Source of the DNA: CAAGNP01 sp964611185
GTDB taxonomy: Bacteria > Bacteroidota > Bacteroidia > Bacteroidales > UBA932
Assembly: GCA_964611185.1 (NCBI GenBank)
Contig: CAZSXE010000006.1
Span: forward strand, 9,189 to 73,188
Reading direction: 5' to 3'
Length of the DNA stretch: 64,000 nucleotides
The first letter of the stretch is position 1, and the number at the start of each line of letters is the position of its first letter. The notes beneath the pieces were generated by a model. It was not told the origin of the DNA, made no database searches, and was given only the letters and a program-made list of their open reading frames with translations. Position numbers and translations under genes: made by a program. Below, piece by piece: positions 9,211 to 17,045 of the stretch.

Positions 9211-10382
9211 TTTACAGGTGTTATTATCGTCCTGAATCTATTTATCAATCTTTCTTTTACCCTCTTTACATCTTGCCTTATTCTGGCGGCATGTCTGATC
9301 ATCTCTTCCTGAGTTACTTCTCCATAATGTTTGGTGACTATTTCTTCATAAGAGAGGTCGTCAACATAGTGTTCGAAAAGCAGTTTAACCTTATCTTCCA
9401 TCCCTTTGACAAGCCTCAGGTGAAGAGGATGTTTATCATTATAAAGAACCAAAACCATATAGTTCCTCACATTATCTTCATCATCAATGTCGATATAATT
9501 GGAGATAACCTCATTTTGTGACGGAAAATTTGAAGGTAATGTTTCCTGCAAATTAAAAAAAGAGTGGTTATCTTCTTCGGTAAGTTTGTATGTTACGGTA
9601 TCGATATCTATTTTCGGTAATTTTTTTCTCCCCCTCAAAAGCTCTTTATTCTTATTTTTTATTATCCCCACGGCATAAGAGATAATGTCCCTTGCACAAA
9701 CCGGCTGTTGAAGTCTATTCTCCACCACAGCGACATTAAGGGTGCAGCAAGTATCGCTCCATATATCGGATATTATGTCGATGAAACTCGTACCCGAAAT
9801 CTGATAGGTAAAACCGGCTGTCAACGGGTGAAGTCTCTTATAAACTTTACTCCAGTAGAAGTTATCATTATCTTTCAATCGAGAGATAATATAGGGCTCC
9901 TTAGAGGGGAAATTATCTTTAACTACCGCTTTGCAAAGATTTTGCAAATCACTTAAAGTACTCACAACAGGAGAGCAGCATATCTGCTTTTCATAAATGC
10001 TTTCAAAAATATCTGGAGAAAGGGCATAAGAGACAGTATCTTTATTCTCAGCAAGATATTTATCCACCTCTTCCCTCGGAGAATGTTCAAAAGCTTCACG
10101 AAGGCGCGCAGAAATCAAAGATTTTGTCCCTTTTTCCAAATATTCGTTCCCGAGATTGTTCTTAAAAAATGTTGAGAATTTCTTATCGGTATAGAATTTA
10201 TTCAATATTCTATTTTTCCAATCGTCAAATGACTCATTTACAGATGGTTCGTACTCGGGATTTAAGCATATCCTTTTCAATTCATCCTCAATACTGACAA
10301 AGAGGCCGAGACTAACGAATTTGAAACGCTCGTTATCCTTAGTAAGAAACTCTTTTATATCGTCTTTTTCGCGAGAAGTCAT
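9207..10382 (-). CDS. Divergent sigma-70-like protein with an N-terminal extension
   Basis: A 391-residue protein I do not recognise over its whole length. About residues 170-255 look like a degenerate sigma region 2: a helical stretch, then ARDIISYAVGIIKNKNKELL and RGRKKLP. Residues 325-385 look like region 4: LFEHYVDDLSYEEIVTKHYG, then RIRQDVKRVKERLINRF, which resembles the helix-turn-helix of ECF sigma factors (YVDGLSYEEIA..., RV.RA...L). The first 170 residues are charged, helical and unassigned. ECF sigmas are usually about 180 residues, so this is twice as long. It lies 6 bp after galE and overlaps the ZAS-type membrane protein, the usual sigma/anti-sigma order. Function is inferred from that pairing; it could instead be a sigma-derived regulator that does not bind RNA polymerase. 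Confidence 0.55.
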   Translation of the reverse strand: MTSREKDDIKEFLTKDNERFKFVSLGLFVSIEDELKRICLNPEYEPSVNESFDDWKNRILNKFYTDKKFSTFFKNNLGNEYLEKGTKSLISARLREAFEHSPREEVDKYLAENKDTVSYALSPDIFESIYEKQICCSPVVSTLSDLQNLCKAVVKDNFPSKEPYIISRLKDNDNFYWSKVYKRLHPLTAGFTYQISGTSFIDIISDIWSDTCCTLNVAVVENRLQQPVCARDIISYAVGIIKNKNKELLRGRKKLPKIDIDTVTYKLTEEDNHSFFNLQETLPSNFPSQNEVISNYIDIDDEDNVRNYMVLVLYNDKHPLHLRLVKGMEDKVKLLFEHYVDDLSYEEIVTKHYGEVTQEEMIRHAARIRQDVKRVKERLINRFRTIITPVK

Positions 10383-10388
10383 AGTATG

Positions 10389-11423
10389 TTATCTGATATT
10401 ACGAATTTTTTTCTCCCAATTCCAAGCAGACAATAAAACATCTTCTATCGGAGTATCACCTCTCCAGCCAAGAATCTTATTGGCTTTATCAGGGTTCGCC
10501 CACACCTTTTCGATGTCACCCTCTCTTCTTTGGACAAATTTATAAGGGAGGCTGACCCCTGTCACTTTTATAAATTTAGTTACAAGCTCCAAAACGGAAA
10601 GACCCGTGCCGGTGCCTAAATTAAATACTTCAAACGGAAGTGTTTCTTTTGCTTTTAGTAATCGCCTGACTGCTGCTACATGTGCTTTAGCCAAATCGCA
10701 AACATATATGTAATCTCTGATACAAGTACCGTCCGGTGTGTTATAGTCTTTCCCGAAAATACTCAACTCCTTTCTTAATCCTGCCGCTGTCTGTGTGATG
10801 TAAGGGACAAGGTTTTGAGGCACTCCTCGTGGTAGCTCACCTATAAGAGAAGATGGATGGGCACCGATAGGATTAAAATATCTCAGAGCAATCACCCTCA
10901 TTTGAGGATAGGCAATCACGCAATCTTTGAGGATATCTTCACACATCTGCTTGGTCCTTCCGTAAGGAGATATCGCAGGCTTGGTGGGGGCATCTTCACA
11001 GACAGGGAGATACTCGGGGTCAGGCTCTCCATATACAGTACAAGAGGATGAAAATGCAATAGCGCACTTTCCATTCTCGTTCATCAGCTCGATAAGATTC
11101 AAAATGGAAGATATATTGTTCCTGAAATACTTTATAGGTTCCTTAACACTCTCTCCCACAGCCTTATAGGCCGCAAAATGAATAGCAGCTCCTATATCGG
11201 GATATTTTTTAAATACCCTTGAAAAATCGTCGCGATTACTGCAATCTATCTCCATAAAAGGAATGTCCTTCCCAACGATAGATTTGACCCCGTCGAGAAC
11301 ATCCTCAGAAGAATTAGAAAAATTATCAACTCCTACCACATCAAAGCCTGCATTTATTAACTCGACAATGGTATGAGAACCTATATACCCTGTCGCACCT
11401 GTAACGAGAATTCTTTCTTTCAT
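10389..11423 (-). CDS. galE: UDP-glucose 4-epimerase
   Basis: A 344-residue short-chain dehydrogenase-type epimerase that interconverts UDP-glucose and UDP-galactose (or the N-acetyl forms). The NAD-binding loop LVTGATGYIGSHTIVEL, the catalytic SSSCTVYGEP and the YGRTKQMCED (YxxxK) motifs are visible, with ALRYFNPIGAHPSS further on. I start at the ATG at 11423, because an upstream in-frame start would add 14 residues ahead of the Rossmann fold and would sit upstream of a likely -7 box at 11452-11459. Two regulatory-looking genes follow within a few bases. Confidence 0.95.
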   Translation of the reverse strand: MKERILVTGATGYIGSHTIVELINAGFDVVGVDNFSNSSEDVLDGVKSIVGKDIPFMEIDCSNRDDFSRVFKKYPDIGAAIHFAAYKAVGESVKEPIKYFRNNISSILNLIELMNENGKCAIAFSSSCTVYGEPDPEYLPVCEDAPTKPAISPYGRTKQMCEDILKDCVIAYPQMRVIALRYFNPIGAHPSSLIGELPRGVPQNLVPYITQTAAGLRKELSIFGKDYNTPDGTCIRDYIYVCDLAKAHVAAVRRLLKAKETLPFEVFNLGTGTGLSVLELVTKFIKVTGVSLPYKFVQRREGDIEKVWANPDKANKILGWRGDTPIEDVLLSAWNWEKKIRNIR

Positions 11424-11451
11424 ATTAGAACAATATTTCGTAAAACATTCG

Positions 11452-11459
11452 CAAATATA
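11452..11459 (-). promoter_or_regulatory. Putative -7 box for galE (TATATTTG)
   Basis: Reads TATATTTG on the minus strand, a match to the Bacteroides -7 consensus TAnnTTTG, and ends about 28 bp before the galE ATG. No clear -33 TTG is seen, so support is limited to the box and its position. Confidence 0.4.
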
Positions 11460-11471
11460 GACCATATTTTC

Positions 11472-11479
11472 TAAATTTG
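11472..11479 (+). promoter_or_regulatory. Putative -7 box for rpiB (TAAATTTG)
   Basis: TAAATTTG matches TAnnTTTG and lies 27 bp before the rpiB ATG at 11507. It is back to back with the galE box, 12 bp apart. It argues against the TTG start at 11477, which lies inside it. No clear -33 element is visible. Confidence 0.42.
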
Positions 11480-11506
11480 CAGAGTATAAATCATAAAAAA
11501 TTAATT

Positions 11507-11935
11507 ATGTTGGGAATTGCCGCTGACCATGCCGGTTACGAACTTAAAAACACACTCATAGAGTACTTGAAATCATTAGGATACGAAGTTAAAGACTTCG
11601 GTACTTATTCATCTGAAAGTATGGATTACCCGGATGTAGCTCACCCGCTTGCCATCAGTGTAGAAAAAGGGGAGGTTGAAAAAGGGATTGCAATATGCGG
11701 TTCGGGAAATGGAATAAGTATGACACTTAACAAACATCAGGGCATCAGAGCAGCGCTTTGCTGGAATACGGAGCTTGCAGCTCTCGCCCGCCATCACAAC
11801 GACGCCAATATCGTCTCTCTCCCCGCCAGATTTATCGATTCCGACACCGCTAAAGAGATAGTAAAGACCTTCCTTGAAAATGGATTTGACGGAGGAAGAC
11901 ACCTCAGAAGGGTAGAAAAAATCCCTTGCGCATGA
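11507..11935 (+). CDS. rpiB: Ribose 5-phosphate isomerase B
   Basis: A 142-residue RpiB/LacA/LacB-family sugar isomerase that interconverts ribose 5-phosphate and ribulose 5-phosphate in the pentose phosphate pathway. The start IGIAADHAGYELK pattern is seen as LGIAADHAGYELKNTL, followed by YPDVAHPLA and the active-site loop GIAICGSGNGISMTLNKH with its Cys base. ATG 11507 is chosen because an upstream TTG would overlap the likely promoter and add ten unrelated residues. Its stop overlaps the truB ATG (ATGA). Confidence 0.95.
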   Translation: MLGIAADHAGYELKNTLIEYLKSLGYEVKDFGTYSSESMDYPDVAHPLAISVEKGEVEKGIAICGSGNGISMTLNKHQGIRAALCWNTELAALARHHNDANIVSLPARFIDSDTAKEIVKTFLENGFDGGRHLRRVEKIPCA

Positions 11936-12681
11936 GCTTAGATCCTCAATATACAGTAATCCGCAAAGGAGAGCTAAGCAGCATTACATCCGATATAGAT
12001 CAATATCCTGAAGGAATTGTCATTCCGTTTGACAAGCCTCTAAGATGGACATCGGCCGATGTGGTCCGTAAATTAAAGTTCAAACTTCAGTATTATTTTC
12101 ATAAAAAAAATCTCAAAGTAGGGCACGCAGGTACTCTTGACCCCTTAGCGAGCGGAATGCTTATAGTATGCGTAGGAAAAGCGACCAAAATTTCCGAATT
12201 GCTGCAAGCGGAGAGAAAAGAGTACATCGCCGACATCACATTTGGAGCGACCACTCCGAGTTTCGATCTTGAAAAGGAGATAGATGCCACATACCCCTAC
12301 GAACATATAACACCCGATTCCATTAGTGAAGTTCTTACCTCCTTTACAGGTGAACAGCAGCAGGTTCCACCACTTTTCTCAGCGAAATTCGTGGACGGGG
12401 TCAGAGCATACGAAATGGCTCGCGAAGGCTCCAAGGTAGAGCTCAAATCATCCACCATAAATATTTACAACCTCGAACTTATAGAGTACAAAGCCCCCAC
12501 ATTGCGCCTGCGCATAGAATGTAGTAAAGGGACCTATATTCGCGCCCTCGCACGCGATATCGGATGCTCATTGGGCAGTGGTGCCTACCTCAGCTCTCTG
12601 CGTCGCACTCGATCAGGCTCTTTCGATGTAGAAGAAGCCGTCACAATGGAAGAGACACTCTCCTTCTTCAGCAACACTTAA
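11932..12681 (+). CDS. truB: tRNA pseudouridine(55) synthase
   Basis: A 249-residue TruB-family enzyme that converts U55 in the T-loop of tRNAs to pseudouridine. The N-terminal FDKPLRWTSADVVRKLK and the catalytic block GHAGTLDPLASGMLIVCVG are present, with the Asp of TLDPLASG as the nucleophile; the later RIECSKGTYIRALARDIG is also typical. ATG 11932 is chosen: it overlaps the rpiB stop by 4 bp, and the alternative TTG two codons upstream adds nothing. Lacks the PUA domain of the longer E. coli enzyme. Confidence 0.95.
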   Translation: MSLDPQYTVIRKGELSSITSDIDQYPEGIVIPFDKPLRWTSADVVRKLKFKLQYYFHKKNLKVGHAGTLDPLASGMLIVCVGKATKISELLQAERKEYIADITFGATTPSFDLEKEIDATYPYEHITPDSISEVLTSFTGEQQQVPPLFSAKFVDGVRAYEMAREGSKVELKSSTINIYNLELIEYKAPTLRLRIECSKGTYIRALARDIGCSLGSGAYLSSLRRTRSGSFDVEEAVTMEETLSFFSNT

Positions 12682-12799
12682 AAACTGCTGGCGGACAATA
12701 TTCTGATTATCAGCACTTTCCAATACACATCCTACGGATTTTTTTCCCGAGGATAAATATAGAAACGCTCTTATACATTGCGACTTAGTCGCCATAAAT

Positions 12800-13537
12800 T
12801 TATTGGGCGATGAAACGGTATAGAATTTCTCCTGCCTGCTTTTCAGGGGCAGAATCCGACCTGCTGAAACGAGAACGGTTTGCAGCTTTAACGGCATAAT
12901 CACACAAGCATGGGTCGGCAGATGAGACCGATTCGACTATTTTGGCAGCAATAACATATCCTCTTCTGTTTACCACAATGGCCACAGAGACATCTCCCCC
13001 ACCTTCGCACTTATATGCAGGAATGGAAAGGTTGATAGCTTTTCTCCCGTCAAGCCTCCATGAAACGACTGAAGGTCCGGTATATGTCTCTTCTACTTTC
13101 TTCTCTTGGGTAGTACTAAGTGCAATATTTTCTTCATCATCAGACGCTGCTTCGGCCTCTCTTCGCGAAGCATCAAGTTTCTTTTGAAGCTTTTCTGCTT
13201 CATCATACACTTCAGAAGGATTGGAGTTACGATCATCCCGGAGCTTGGCCCCCGCATCCACAGCCACATTGCGCGGAGTTTTGGATTGCGCCTGCGCAAT
13301 AAGAGCATCGAGCTCTTCGCTGACACTCTCCTTAAATTCAAGAAGTTCCTGCTGTTTTTCAAGCTCTTCCTGCTTGGTAAAATCCAATACAAAACTTGTC
13401 TCCTGCTTGATAGTGGAGTGAATAGAGTATGCAAGAAATACTATCAGGACAATAAGATGAAATGATATTGTCAGATAGAGTCCGGCCTTGTCCTCTTTAT
13501 TTATTTTTATTTTTAAGAGCTTTTTCAATAGTGGCAA
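12800..13537 (-). CDS. TonB-like energy transducer, single membrane anchor
   Basis: About 245 residues. One hydrophobic segment near residues 20-40 (LYLTISFHLIVLIVFLAYS) is followed by a Glu/Lys/Gln-rich coiled-coil stretch (about 55-150) and a C-terminal domain with GDVSVAIVVNRRGYVIAAKIVE, which resembles the TonB C-terminal beta-alpha-beta pattern. The proline-rich spacer of classical TonB is absent. The start is uncertain: no ATG lies in frame, and the longest form uses TTG at 13537, overlapping udk by 41 bp. A shorter start near KINKEDKAGLY, just past the udk stop, may be the real one. Whether it pairs with the ExbB/ExbD set at 18.4-20.7 kb is inference. Confidence 0.65.
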   Translation of the reverse strand: MPLLKKLLKIKINKEDKAGLYLTISFHLIVLIVFLAYSIHSTIKQETSFVLDFTKQEELEKQQELLEFKESVSEELDALIAQAQSKTPRNVAVDAGAKLRDDRNSNPSEVYDEAEKLQKKLDASRREAEAASDDEENIALSTTQEKKVEETYTGPSVVSWRLDGRKAINLSIPAYKCEGGGDVSVAIVVNRRGYVIAAKIVESVSSADPCLCDYAVKAANRSRFSRSDSAPEKQAGEILYRFIAQ

Positions 13538-14120
13538 TAAGTATATCTATCGCGACTTTATTGTGTCCACCTTGCGGTACAATAATGTCAGCATACCGTT
13601 TTGAAGGTTCTATAAATTGAAGATGCATCGGCTTGACAGTCTTTTCATAGCGTTCCATAACATTGGAAACACTCTTACCCCTTTCCATAATATCTCGTGA
13701 GATTACTCTCAATAGCCTGTCATCAGCATCGGCATCCACAAACACCATAATATCGAGTAATTTGCGAAGCTTAGCACAAGTAAAAATAAGAATACCCTCC
13801 ACTATAATAATATGGGAAGGATTGACCGTAATTGTCTCAGTTTTGGAACGGGTACAGGTTATATATGAATAAATCGGCTGTTTGATGGATTTACCACTCT
13901 TCAAGTCGTCAAGCTGCTTTATAAGTAATTCAAAATCAATGGAATCGGGATGGTCGAAATTAAGTTTCTGCCTCTCCTCCAAAGAGAGGTGACTGTTATC
14001 CTTATAATAAGAGTCCTGCGGAATTACCACCACTTCCCCCTTATTAAATGATTCCATAATTTTATTAACAACAGTCGTTTTTCCTGAACCGGTTCCACCG
14101 GCAATCCCGATAATCAACAT
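13497..14120 (-). CDS. udk: Uridine kinase
   Basis: A 207-residue P-loop kinase that phosphorylates uridine and cytidine in pyrimidine salvage. The Walker A motif GIAGGTGSGKTTVVNKI starts at residue 5, followed by the uridine-binding stretch NFDHPDSIDFELL and VVEGILIF-like IIIVEGILIF. Length is normal (about 205-215). It is 11 bp downstream of asnS and its 3' end overlaps the longest form of the TonB-like gene. Confidence 0.95.
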   Translation of the reverse strand: MLIIGIAGGTGSGKTTVVNKIMESFNKGEVVVIPQDSYYKDNSHLSLEERQKLNFDHPDSIDFELLIKQLDDLKSGKSIKQPIYSYITCTRSKTETITVNPSHIIIVEGILIFTCAKLRKLLDIMVFVDADADDRLLRVISRDIMERGKSVSNVMERYEKTVKPMHLQFIEPSKRYADIIVPQGGHNKVAIDILIATIEKALKNKNK

Positions 14121-14131
14121 ATCAATTATTT

Positions 14132-15523
14132 TTAAAATTCAGCAGTTTTAGGAGTTCTCGGGAAAGGAATAACATCGCGTATATTGGACATTCCCGTCAC
14201 AAACAGCAAAAGCCTCTCAAAACCAAGTCCGAAACCACTGTGAGGGGCAGTTCCGAATCTTCTCGTATCGATATACCACCAAAGGTTGGTGTCGTCCATA
14301 TCAAGCTCTTTAATTCTGTTTTGCAATTTTTCAAGAGACTCTTCCCTTTGTGAGCCACCGATAATTTCACCGATTTTGGGAAATAGAACATCCATAGCCC
14401 TTACAGTCTTGCCGTCATCATTCTGCTTCATATAAAAAGCTTTAATATCTTTCGGATAATCGGTAAGGATAACGGGCCTGCCGAAATGTTTCTCGACAAG
14501 ATACCTTTCGTGCTCGCTTTGAAGATCCACTCCCCACGAAACAGGGTATTCAAATTTCTCACCCGACTCCACAAGAATCTTTACCCCTTCAGTATAAGGA
14601 AGGCGTACAAATTGGGTATTGATAACCCCTTTGAGCCTTTCAATCAACTCCTTGTCTATCATATTGTTCAAGAACAATAAATCATCCATACAGTTATCAA
14701 GAGCATACCTTACAAGATACTTGATGAAATCTTCTGCTAAATCCATGTTATCACCGATTTCATAGAAAGCCATCTCAGGCTCCACCATCCAAAACTCAGC
14801 AAGATGCCTCGGTGTATTTGAATTTTCTGCCCTGAAAGTGGGACCGAATGTGTAAATATTGCCCAAAGCCATCGCTCCAAGCTCCCCTTCAAGCTGTCCG
14901 CTCACCGTCAGACAAGTCTTTCTTCCGAAGAAATCCTGCTCATAATCCACCTTTCCCTCTTTCGTTCTGGGTACATCATTAAGATCGAGGGTGGTAACCT
15001 GAAACATAGCCCCTGCCCCCTCTGCATCTGAAGCAGTAATGAGCGGAGTATGAAGATAAAAGAAACCTCTGTCGTTGAAATATTTGTGAATAGCAAAAGC
15101 CATATTGTGACGAATCCTCAGAACAGCACCGAATGTGTTGGTACGAGGTCTCAAGTGGCCTATTTCTCTGAGAAATTCCATACTGTGTCCTTTCTTCTGG
15201 AGAGGATATGTATCGGGATTTGATGTTCCGTAAACCTCTATTTCACGAGCTTGGATCTCAACTTTCTGCCCGCTTCCCACTGACTCGACCAAATCTCCGG
15301 AAACAGCCAAACAAGCTCCCGTTGTGATAGATTTTATCAAATCCTCCGAAAAAGAGGCTGCCTCACAGACAATTTGAATATTATTGATAGTCGAACCATC
15401 ATTCAGAGCGATAAAAACAATATTTTTATTACCTCTTTTAGTCCTTACCCAGCCTTTAGCTAAAACTTTTTTACCGGGAGCCTCTTTAAGAAGCTCGACG
15501 ATTCTTTCTCTTTTGAGTGTCAT
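14132..15523 (-). CDS. asnS: Asparaginyl-tRNA synthetase
   Basis: A 463-residue class IIb synthetase that charges tRNA-Asn. An N-terminal OB-fold anticodon-binding domain (KVLAKGWVRTKRGNKNIVFI, about residues 18-37) precedes the catalytic core. Motif 2 is in FRAENSNTPRHLAEFWMVEP and motif 3 in GFGLGFERLLLFVTGMSNIR. The absence of the GatCAB-type replacement residues and the FPRTP ending favour AsnRS over AspRS. A likely -7 box lies 23 bp upstream of the ATG. Confidence 0.96.
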   Translation of the reverse strand: MTLKRERIVELLKEAPGKKVLAKGWVRTKRGNKNIVFIALNDGSTINNIQIVCEAASFSEDLIKSITTGACLAVSGDLVESVGSGQKVEIQAREIEVYGTSNPDTYPLQKKGHSMEFLREIGHLRPRTNTFGAVLRIRHNMAFAIHKYFNDRGFFYLHTPLITASDAEGAGAMFQVTTLDLNDVPRTKEGKVDYEQDFFGRKTCLTVSGQLEGELGAMALGNIYTFGPTFRAENSNTPRHLAEFWMVEPEMAFYEIGDNMDLAEDFIKYLVRYALDNCMDDLLFLNNMIDKELIERLKGVINTQFVRLPYTEGVKILVESGEKFEYPVSWGVDLQSEHERYLVEKHFGRPVILTDYPKDIKAFYMKQNDDGKTVRAMDVLFPKIGEIIGGSQREESLEKLQNRIKELDMDDTNLWWYIDTRRFGTAPHSGFGLGFERLLLFVTGMSNIRDVIPFPRTPKTAEF

Positions 15524-15545
15524 ATTTTATATAATTACCGAATTG

Positions 15546-15553
15546 CAAAGTTA
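15546..15553 (-). promoter_or_regulatory. Putative -7 box for asnS-udk (TAACTTTG)
   Basis: TAACTTTG on the minus strand matches TAnnTTTG, 23 bp upstream of the asnS ATG and just past the end of the hydrolase gene. No good -33 TTG was seen. Confidence 0.38.
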
Positions 15554-15566
15554 TAAAAAAGAGCGT

Positions 15567-17045
15567 TTACTTCATAACGAATGGGGCCGAACTTTCACTT
15601 TCATTCCAGCATCTGTCAATAACCGTCACCACTAATTGATCTCCTTTTTCAAATTTAAACTTGGAAGGGAACACATAAAACGGCGAATCTGTAATAGAGA
15701 TGAGATAATCAGAAATTGAAATATCTGGGCTGATTCCTTTAGGAAAAAGATATATCGCATAAAAATGGGGCTGCTGAAAGACATCGTCAGTAGGAATACA
15801 CTCCCACTTAACCTCATTTTTGAATTTCTTTATTTTAGCCACAGGGAGCGGAGCGATAGAATCCAACTCCGTATAAGGGGGAATCAACGATGGGTGTGTC
15901 TGATACTTATACGCAAGACTGTCAAATATTTGTCCTGCATTTTTAGGAATAACCACCCCCGGCCACCATACATTACCCTCTACATTGGGGAGCGTTCTCA
16001 CAAGCTCCATTTTAGAGTTCATCTGATCTTTCATAACAGAAATACTCTGTCCAATATATAAATGAGGAGTAAAACACCCTTTGTTCCACCAATTAATCAA
16101 GGTACAGTAGTCGGCTGAAGGGTGACCTATTATCCAATAAAGCTGAGGAACTATATAATCTATATCTCCTTCAGCCGCCCATCTGGGCACATCGGCAAAA
16201 AGCTGATCATAATTCGACAAGCCGTTGGTCTGACTTCCGGTACCATCGGGTGTGTCCCTGATATTTCTATGAATACCAAAAGGGCTGATCCCAAATCTTA
16301 CCCACGGTTTTATACTTTTAATGGTATCATTGAGCTCTCTGACGAGTGTCGTCACATTGTTTCTCCTCCACTGGTTTTTCTCCCAGTAACTGAATCCCTT
16401 GTCAAGTCCATATTTTACAAATGAATAATCATCGTGAAATTCTTCAAAACGGACCGGATAAGGGTAAAAATAGTCGTCGAAATGGATTGCATCCACATCA
16501 TATCTCGTCACAATATCTGCTATTACCTCTTTAGTATGTTTTATGGAAAGAGGCTCACCCGGATCGAAATAGAGCTGCTCGCCATACTTTTTAAAAATCT
16601 CGGGATGCTTGAAATATATATGAGACGGTGCCAAATCATCTGTAGCCAAAGATGTTACCCTATAAGGGTTACACCACGCATGAAGCTCCATCCCCCTTTT
16701 ATGAGACTGTTCAATCATAAATTCGAGAGGGTCCCATAAAGGATTCGGAGCTACTCCCTGAATCCCCGTAAGATATCTGCTCCAAGGCTCAAGGTCAGAA
16801 ATATAAAAGGCATCTGCCTGAGGTCTCACCTGAAATATCACAGCGTTGCAACCTGCTGCCTGCAAAGAATCAAGCGTACCTATATACATATCTCGTATCT
16901 GCTCCTGAGTCATAGTTCTCAGAGTCATATTTCCCACAGTATGAATCCAAGCCCCGCGAAATTCACATTTTGGCTGATTTACCACTTGGGCTGAAACGAA
17001 AATAGAACAAGAGAGAATAGAAAATAGAACGAGTAATTTTCTCAT
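15567..17045 (-). CDS. Secreted glycoside hydrolase-like family 10 (GHL10/DUF187) protein
   Basis: A 492-residue protein with a cleavable signal peptide (MRKLLVLFSILSCSIFVSAQ) and a TIM-barrel of the GHL10 family, which is thought to act on cell-wall or other glycans; the substrate is not known. Family marks include EFRGAWIHTVGN at the N-terminus, AVIFQVRPQADAFY, WCNPYRV, DAIHFDDYFYPYP with candidate acidic residues, and RFGISPFGIH. A C-terminal region (about 400-490) looks like a fibronectin-type or carbohydrate-binding extension. The ATG at 17045 is chosen; it overlaps the phosphatase stop by 4 bp, so the two are probably translated together. Confidence 0.85.
   Translation of the reverse strand: MRKLLVLFSILSCSIFVSAQVVNQPKCEFRGAWIHTVGNMTLRTMTQEQIRDMYIGTLDSLQAAGCNAVIFQVRPQADAFYISDLEPWSRYLTGIQGVAPNPLWDPLEFMIEQSHKRGMELHAWCNPYRVTSLATDDLAPSHIYFKHPEIFKKYGEQLYFDPGEPLSIKHTKEVIADIVTRYDVDAIHFDDYFYPYPVRFEEFHDDYSFVKYGLDKGFSYWEKNQWRRNNVTTLVRELNDTIKSIKPWVRFGISPFGIHRNIRDTPDGTGSQTNGLSNYDQLFADVPRWAAEGDIDYIVPQLYWIIGHPSADYCTLINWWNKGCFTPHLYIGQSISVMKDQMNSKMELVRTLPNVEGNVWWPGVVIPKNAGQIFDSLAYKYQTHPSLIPPYTELDSIAPLPVAKIKKFKNEVKWECIPTDDVFQQPHFYAIYLFPKGISPDISISDYLISITDSPFYVFPSKFKFEKGDQLVVTVIDRCWNESESSAPFVMK

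Noticed and set aside
12682..12799. Gap between truB and the TonB-like gene as a possible gene or terminator
   Set aside because: Only a 5-bp stem (GCGAC/GTCGC at about 12780-12792) was found, with no T run and no supported frame.
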